Shown: positions 6,402-10,218 of the stretch, piece after piece
Layout: the number at the start of each line of letters is the position of its first letter
Position numbering within the stretch: the stretch's first letter is position 1
NCBI GenBank assembly: GCA_003541985.1
Contig: DPLM01000240.1
Coordinates: forward strand, 1 to 10,218
Length of the DNA: 10,218 nucleotides
Direction of reading: 5' to 3'
Source of the DNA: Deltaproteobacteria bacterium
GTDB lineage: Bacteria; SAR324; NAC60-12
Notes under the pieces: model-generated
The model's input: the letters and a program-made list of their open reading frames with translations, nothing else
Told to the model about the DNA's origin: nothing
Database searches by the model: none
Translations under genes and position numbers: made by a program

Positions 6402-7318
6402 GTGCAGCGATTCCGGAAAGGTGGAGAGATTTGTCGGAAGGTTCCTCGTATCTTGACATCAAAGAAGTCCCCACAGCGAAACCCTTGTAGCATCATTGTT
6501 AATGGTCCTAGTTGATCCTGCAGCTTTTGCGACAGCCGCACTTTCAGATCCAGATCAATTCTCGATTCCAAGAGATTTCTTTCGTTGATACGGATATTGC
6601 CGGTGATATTCCCCTCCAGATCGCCATTCAGAGTCAGTTGGCTGACCTCGATCAACTGCTGTTGCATTGAGATCGCATACGACACCTCTGGTAGATTCAA
6701 TTCAGTAATGGAGAGTCCTTTGAGTAACGGGTGTTCCCGGTTTAGGCGAAATCGGAAGTCTTTCATGGAACCCTGCAAGGTACCGATGGGCAGCAGCTGC
6801 TGTCTTCTTTGCAACTGTGCCAGGTTCTTAATCTCACCCTCAAGCGATAACACTCCTGCTGGAAAGCCAAAGGGAAGAGTATTGGCCAGCGGTACTTGTT
6901 GTAGCATCAATTCGTCCAAGGATATATTCAGGCTACTCATTCCAGGGAGATCTACCGTGAGCTTGAGGTCAGACTGATAGAGTTGAGACTGCACCCAGAA
7001 TTGCTGAAATCGCAGAATGGGCAGGAAAGGCAGTGTAACTTGATCCAGTTGGGCTATGGTTTCCAACGGAAGCATCCAAAGCTGTGGAGGGCTTGGAAAA
7101 GTAACTGAGGGAGTAGAGAGGTGGGTCCATTCGAGTTGGATTGGTTCGATCTCAAGTTGGAGGCCTGCCTGACGTCGAGCTTGTGACTCAACATAGTTGG
7201 CAATGGCTTCTCCAGGAAATTGCTGACGAAAGCCAGCGAGCAGTGCTACAACTAGCAGTACTAGGACCGCAATGAATGCGAGTAGAACCTTGAGGATTAG
7301 CAGCGGTAGACGTTGCAA
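6398..7318 (-). CDS. gspN: Type II secretion system protein GspN-like
   Basis: A 306-residue protein with one N-terminal TM segment (about 7-30: LLILKVLLAFIAVLVLLVVALLAG) and a mainly beta-strand periplasmic region. The start is TTG at 7318, the only usable initiator after the in-frame stop, with AAAGG 7 nt upstream. Repeated strand patterns such as LNGDLEGNITGNIRINER and the PAGVLSLEGEIKN region resemble the T2SS GspN family. GspN is thought to sit in the inner membrane near the GspC/L/M assembly and is found in some T2SSs only. The assignment rests on architecture and on gspM lying 15 nt upstream; an AsmA-like or other beta-rich membrane protein is the alternative. The C-terminus carries two cysteines (FRCGDFF and RNRCT) that could pair. 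The gene overlaps mltG by ATGA. Confidence 0.72.
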   Translation of the reverse strand: MQRLPLLILKVLLAFIAVLVLLVVALLAGFRQQFPGEAIANYVESQARRQAGLQLEIEPIQLEWTHLSTPSVTFPSPPQLWMLPLETIAQLDQVTLPFLPILRFQQFWVQSQLYQSDLKLTVDLPGMSSLNISLDELMLQQVPLANTLPFGFPAGVLSLEGEIKNLAQLQRRQQLLPIGTLQGSMKDFRFRLNREHPLLKGLSITELNLPEVSYAISMQQQLIEVSQLTLNGDLEGNITGNIRINERNLLESRIDLDLKVRLSQKLQDQLGPLTMMLQGFRCGDFFDVKIRGTFRQISPPFRNRCT

Positions 7319-7333
7319 GCCGGCCTTTGCAGA

Positions 7334-7831
7334 TCAGGAGTTGGAGGAACTAGGACTCTGTTTGAAGACCTGAAAGTTCAAGCGCACAACACGACTTCCT
7401 GGAGCTACGCTGAAAAGAAGCTGCTCTATCTGAAGGACTGGTTGGTTATTTTCAATCTTATATAGGACCTCCAACGCATCATCCAGATTCAGCTTGTCCA
7501 GACGCACTTGGACACCATCCAGTCCTTCTGGTGGGTTGCTGAGCACATTGAGTTGCAGGTTGTCCTGAATCTTTAAATCTCGAGCAACAGCTTCGACAAA
7601 AGCAGAAAGTGGCTGCTCCATTACTGGGGCAAGTGGCCGATTTTTCAGTTGGCTCCACTCACTAGCCAGCACCTGCAACTGGCGTAGTTGTTGTCGCCGA
7701 TTATCCAGTTGTTGTTGCAACAGTGCTTCCTGACTAGCGAGTTGCTTTTGTACATACACTCCCCCAAAGGCCAATCCAACGAGAAGCAATAAGCCCAGCA
7801 GTAGTTGTTCACGAAGGGTCAGTTCACGCAT
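7334..7831 (-). CDS. gspM: Type II secretion system protein GspM
   Basis: A 165-residue bitopic inner-membrane protein. It has a short cytosolic start (MRELTLREQ), a TM segment (about 10-27) and a Gln/Leu-rich coiled coil (about 28-64). A compact periplasmic domain (about 72-156: PLSAFVEAVARDLKI, LDDALEVLYKIENN, VVRLNFQVFK) fits the ferredoxin-like fold of GspM. The tail is Ser-rich. GspM pairs with GspL in the inner-membrane platform. The start at ATG 7831 overlaps the mpg stop by 8 nt (ATGCGTGA), and no separate SD is seen, which suggests translational coupling. An in-frame reading from 7981 would prepend 50 residues that are antiparallel to nothing known and lie wholly inside mpg, so it was not used. 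gspL, normally just upstream, is absent. Confidence 0.8.
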   Translation of the reverse strand: MRELTLREQLLLGLLLLVGLAFGGVYVQKQLASQEALLQQQLDNRRQQLRQLQVLASEWSQLKNRPLAPVMEQPLSAFVEAVARDLKIQDNLQLNVLSNPPEGLDGVQVRLDKLNLDDALEVLYKIENNQPVLQIEQLLFSVAPGSRVVRLNFQVFKQSPSSSNS

Positions 7832-8516
7832 GAGGGCACGCGACAGAGTCAGAAGTAGAAAGAATGCATACCACTGGCGGCGATTTCCGAACTCGCAGCG
7901 GATTGCGGGTACAGTAATTGGCAAAGCCAGCATCGATGAAGCGGTAGGGCAGCTGTTCGTCTCGCCCCACTGGAATTCCAAGGCGATGGGTTTGCAGGAC
8001 TTGTTCCGGACGATAACCGTTGTCCATCAGCTCCAGACGGTCTGCTATCAACTGTTGCTGATCCCAATCTGGAACCTGTAGTCCTAGAGAGCGACAGAGC
8101 AGGGTTTGTCCCGAGCAGAGTCGCTGTGAGTCACGAATTCGACCGGCGATACGATTGCGGTGCTGCATGGTTTGCACCATCGCTTGGGAAGTTGGATCAT
8201 CTGAAAAGAAGGGAAAAATCACCGCTGATTTGAGCAGCACGGCGTTGCCTTCTCCCTGACAACTGAAGTTGAAGGAGTCACCACCGTGCGCATAGTACAT
8301 GTAGATGGTACCGGGTGCCCGGAACAGAGCGTTGCGTTTGGGAGTCCAACCCAGCGAAGCGTGGCTGCCTTTATCAGTCAGGTAGTAGGCTTCTGTTTCG
8401 ATTAGTTGTGCTGCCAACCACTGCCCATTCAGATGATGCCGCAGCACTTTGCCTAGTAGATCCCGAGCAACCTCACAGGCGTCGCGATCAAAAAAATCCT
8501 GGTCTATGGGAGTCAT
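7824..8516 (-). CDS. mpg: 3-methyladenine DNA glycosylase, Mpg/AAG family
   Basis: A 230-residue cytosolic base-excision repair enzyme of the mammalian AAG type, which removes alkylated and deaminated purines. It begins TPIDQDFFDRDACEVARDLLGK, where family members have the FF...VARDLLGK motif. The catalytic motif is IETEAY (39-44), with the activating Glu at 42 and the intercalation/stacking-region Tyr at 44. NALFRAPGTIYMYYAHGGD (62-80) and GEGNAVLLKSA (88-98) follow, and HRLGIPVGRDEQLPYRF (177-193) forms the C-terminal signature. The start at ATG 8516 overlaps the ilvE stop as ATGA; an in-frame ATG at 8537 lies inside ilvE. After NPLRVRK there is an atypical tail of about 19 residues (SPPVVCILSTS and beyond) that runs into gspM. 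A DNA-repair gene in this operon is probably chance coupling, not function. Confidence 0.93.
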   Translation of the reverse strand: MTPIDQDFFDRDACEVARDLLGKVLRHHLNGQWLAAQLIETEAYYLTDKGSHASLGWTPKRNALFRAPGTIYMYYAHGGDSFNFSCQGEGNAVLLKSAVIFPFFSDDPTSQAMVQTMQHRNRIAGRIRDSQRLCSGQTLLCRSLGLQVPDWDQQQLIADRLELMDNGYRPEQVLQTHRLGIPVGRDEQLPYRFIDAGFANYCTRNPLRVRKSPPVVCILSTSDSVACPHA

Positions 8517-9592
8517 TCGTTGATCAGTTCCATCCATCCATAGGGATCTTCCATCTCGCCATACTGGATACCAGTCAGGTTCTGGAAGAAGCGTTGGGCA
8601 ACAGGTCCAGTTTTTCCTTCCCCAACGAGAAAGCTCTCACCCTTCCAACTAAGTTCACCAACTGGAGAAATGACGGCAGCAGTTCCAGAACCAAAGATCT
8701 CCTTGATGGTCCCTTGGCGCACCCCGTTAAGTACCTCATCAATGCGGATACGCCGCTCCACCATTGGTAATCCCCAGTGGCGTCCGAGTTCCAGAACAGA
8801 CCGACGGGTGATTCCAGGGAGGATGGTTCCGTTGAGTTGGGGCGTTACGATTTCATTTTCCATGACAAAGAAGATGTTCATTGAACCAACTTCTTCGACA
8901 TACTGTCGTTCCACCGCATCCAGCCAGAGGACCTGTGTGTAGCCCTTGGCCTGGGCTTCCTTTTCAGCCAAATTACTAGCAGCGTAGTTACCTGCTGTCT
9001 TCGCTTCGCCTACACCACCAGGAGCAGCTCGGACATACTCTTCTTCAACAATGATCTTGACTGGGTTAAAACCCTCTGGGTAGTAGGGGCCAACTGGGCA
9101 GAGGATGATGAAGAAGAGGTATTCCTTCGAAACCTTCAGTCCCAGCGCTTCTTCGGTAGCAAGCAGAGTTGGGCGGATGTAGAGAGATGTTCCTGGTTCA
9201 TTTGGAACCCAGTTTTGGTCGGTACGCAGCAGTAGTTTGAGTGCTTGTAGCCCAGTTTCAACATCCAGTTCGGGTAGACAGATGCGCTGAGCAGTTCGTT
9301 GGAGTCGCTCAAAGTTCTGCCGAGGGCGAAAGAGGCGAACCTTTTGATCAGCTCCTCGATAAGCCTTCATCCCTTCAAAGGCAGACTGACCATAGTGCAG
9401 CACCAAGGTGGAGGGAGACATCTGCAAGTTTTGGAAGGGCTGAATCTTGGCCGAGTGCCACCCACTACGATCGCTGCTCCAGCGAATCACCAGCATGTGG
9501 TCCGAAAAAACAGTGCCAAAGGTTACCCCACTCAGGGTACTTGGCGGGGTCTTGCGTACTTGCTGTGGAAGTATTTCCTGTGCGATGTCCAT
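8513..9592 (-). CDS. ilvE: Branched-chain amino acid aminotransferase (PLP fold class IV)
   Basis: A 359-residue cytosolic PLP enzyme that interconverts Leu, Ile and Val with their 2-oxo acids using glutamate/2-oxoglutarate. Landmarks in order are FGTVFSDHMLVIRW (25-38), LVLHYGQSAFEGMKAYRG (63-80), SLYIRP (136-141), GEAKTAGNYAAS (195-206, with the PLP-binding Lys at 198), YVEEVGSMNIFFV (231-243), LPGITRRSVLELG (258-270) and EIFGSGTAAVISPV (298-311). The length and the KTAGNYA motif place it in the longer BCAT (type II, mitochondrial-like) group rather than the short E. coli IlvE form. The start at ATG 9592 lacks a clear SD. No better start was seen, and the N-terminus upstream of FSDHM is needed by the family. 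It lies 41 nt after the 47-residue ORF and overlaps mpg by 4 nt. Confidence 0.95.
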   Translation of the reverse strand: MDIAQEILPQQVRKTPPSTLSGVTFGTVFSDHMLVIRWSSDRSGWHSAKIQPFQNLQMSPSTLVLHYGQSAFEGMKAYRGADQKVRLFRPRQNFERLQRTAQRICLPELDVETGLQALKLLLRTDQNWVPNEPGTSLYIRPTLLATEEALGLKVSKEYLFFIILCPVGPYYPEGFNPVKIIVEEEYVRAAPGGVGEAKTAGNYAASNLAEKEAQAKGYTQVLWLDAVERQYVEEVGSMNIFFVMENEIVTPQLNGTILPGITRRSVLELGRHWGLPMVERRIRIDEVLNGVRQGTIKEIFGSGTAAVISPVGELSWKGESFLVGEGKTGPVAQRFFQNLTGIQYGEMEDPYGWMELINE

Positions 9593-9633
9593 GTGTGCGT
9601 ATTGCTGGAAGAGGAAGGGTGAAGTGGTCGAAC

Positions 9634-9777
9634 TCAGTTGCTATTGAGATACTGCATCTGACGATATACCTGCTCTTGCCGATAATCATCGTAATGCAAC
9701 AACAGATAGGCCGTGGTTGAAATAGTACTTACGAGCAACAACAAGGCGATGAGTACAATCCACTTGGTATGGTGCAT
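9634..9777 (-). CDS. Putative 47-aa single-pass membrane protein
   Basis: A short ORF reads MHHTKWIVLIALLLLVSTIS, then a second hydrophobic half TTAYLLLHY, then a polar, Gln/Tyr-rich tail (DDYRQEQVYRQMQYLNSN). It predicts one TM helix (about 7-27) with a small charged tail of about 20 residues. It is the first frame after a strong promoter and lies 41 nt upstream of ilvE, which favours a real gene. No SD is visible, and the predicted leader is only about 19 nt. I do not recognise the family. A membrane micro-protein or a short translated leader for ilvE are both possible. It has no run of Leu, Ile and Val codons clear enough to argue for attenuation, and no attenuator hairpin was found. Confidence 0.5.
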   Translation of the reverse strand: MHHTKWIVLIALLLLVSTISTTAYLLLHYDDYRQEQVYRQMQYLNSN

Positions 9778-9802
9778 GGTTTCGGCCGACAAAAAAACTG
9801 AA

Positions 9803-9832
9803 ATTATGTAGAAATCACCCCATGCTTGTCAA
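9803..9832 (-). promoter_or_regulatory. Sigma70-type promoter of the ilvE-mpg-gsp-mltG operon
   Basis: On the minus strand a perfect -35 box TTGACA (9832-9827) is followed after 18 nt by CATAAT (9808-9803), one mismatch from TATAAT. The start point would be near 9796, giving a leader of about 19 nt before the ATG at 9777. The -35 lies inside an 11-bp palindrome GCTTGTCAAGC (9824-9834), which may be an operator. The -35 is only 11 nt from the stop of the upstream outer-membrane protein gene, and no terminator separates them. Confidence 0.65.
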
Positions 9833-9842
9833 GCGGACGCTC

Positions 9843-10218
9843 TCAGAATGCAAAACCAACTGTGAATACCATTGCTGCCGGTAACCGCATCGAAGAGTAC
9901 CAGCGGTCCCGACGTTCATTCTGTTCTTCTTCCAGATTGGCTCTGAATTTATCAGGATCCTCAGTGAATTTGATATTGTTGTACTTATTTTTAACTGAGT
10001 AGGACTGTTCGGAAGGAATCGTCCAGCGCAGGAAATCAAAGGAAGTGAACATGTTTTCAGAGATCTTCTGGAACCCAACTCCTACGGTGTAGGCACTGGT
10101 TTCAATGGTCATGTCGTAGTAGGCTTGTGCTGGTTCATACTTGCCATTGACTACCACTCTTTGCCCATATTTGATGTAACCTCGGTTATAAAGATCTAAT
10201 CGTCGTTGCTCACTGGTA
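9843..10218 (-). CDS. C-terminal part of a probable outer-membrane beta-barrel protein (partial)
   Basis: The open frame runs from the right edge of the window to a TGA at 9843, covering 124 visible residues; the start lies outside. The visible part begins TSEQRRLDLYNRGYIKYG and contains alternating polar/non-polar stretches typical of beta strands (YYDMTIETSAYTVGVGFQ, MFTSFDFLRWTIP). A charged insert, EDPDKFRANLEEEQNERRDR, may be a periplasmic turn or an extracellular loop. The chain ends MVFTVGFAF, and a terminal Phe with alternating hydrophobics is the usual BAM-recognised end of outer-membrane barrels. The family cannot be named from this fragment. It is followed within 11 nt by the -35 box of the next operon, with no visible terminator. 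Confidence 0.6.
   Translation of the reverse strand, partial: TSEQRRLDLYNRGYIKYGQRVVVNGKYEPAQAYYDMTIETSAYTVGVGFQKISENMFTSFDFLRWTIPSEQSYSVKNKYNNIKFTEDPDKFRANLEEEQNERRDRWYSSMRLPAAMVFTVGFAF

Noticed and set aside
7832..7981. 50-residue N-terminal extension of GspM
   Set aside because: It lies entirely within mpg, and the GspM-type start (short cytosolic part, then TM) begins at 7831.
9241..9720. Plus-strand frame of 159 codons antisense to ilvE
   Set aside because: It is a shadow of a strongly conserved aminotransferase gene, with no protein features of its own.

Overview
This is a bacterial chromosomal segment of moderate GC content, and every credible gene in it is on the minus strand. A type II secretion system (T2SS) core that includes GspN, several lipoproteins and an outer-membrane-like protein ending in Phe indicate a Gram-negative, double-membraned organism. 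GspN together with this mixed gene order would fit a deltaproteobacterial-type lineage (possibly SAR324-like). That placement is a low-confidence inference, not something read from a marker gene.

Reading along the minus strand from the right edge, the window holds five blocks. (1) The C-terminal end of a probable outer-membrane beta-barrel protein (9843-10218, cut by the window edge). (2) A compact sigma70-type promoter (TTGACA, 18 nt, CATAAT; 9803-9832) followed by a long, tightly packed gene string: a 47-residue single-TM protein, ilvE, mpg (3-methyladenine DNA glycosylase), gspM, gspN, mltG, gspF, a lipoprotein with two Ig-like domains and a formylglycine-generating-enzyme (SUMF1) fold, and a 55-residue lipoprotein. 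ilvE/mpg and gspN/mltG overlap by ATGA, and mpg/gspM overlap by 8 nt. A hairpin plus T-run terminator at 2294-2316 ends the string. (3) A 165-bp regulatory spacer with a strong but oddly placed Shine-Dalgarno sequence. (4) A two-gene unit: a CFA-synthase/CNMT-like SAM methyltransferase and a divergent glutamate-racemase-like protein. (5) A non-coding 286-bp end segment full of 11-bp phased repeats, a 29-bp direct repeat, a 23-bp inverted repeat and a 93% AT stretch.

Taken together, the central operon links secretion machinery (GspF, M, N), peptidoglycan processing (MltG) and two lipoproteins with housekeeping metabolism and repair (IlvE, Mpg). The peptidoglycan enzyme sits between gspN and gspF, and no gspL precedes gspM, so the T2SS locus is split and rearranged. 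The least explained part is the repeat-rich segment at 1-286, which looks like a binding array for a DNA-binding protein (origin-, centromere- or operator-like). It continues beyond the left edge and cannot be assigned from this window alone.
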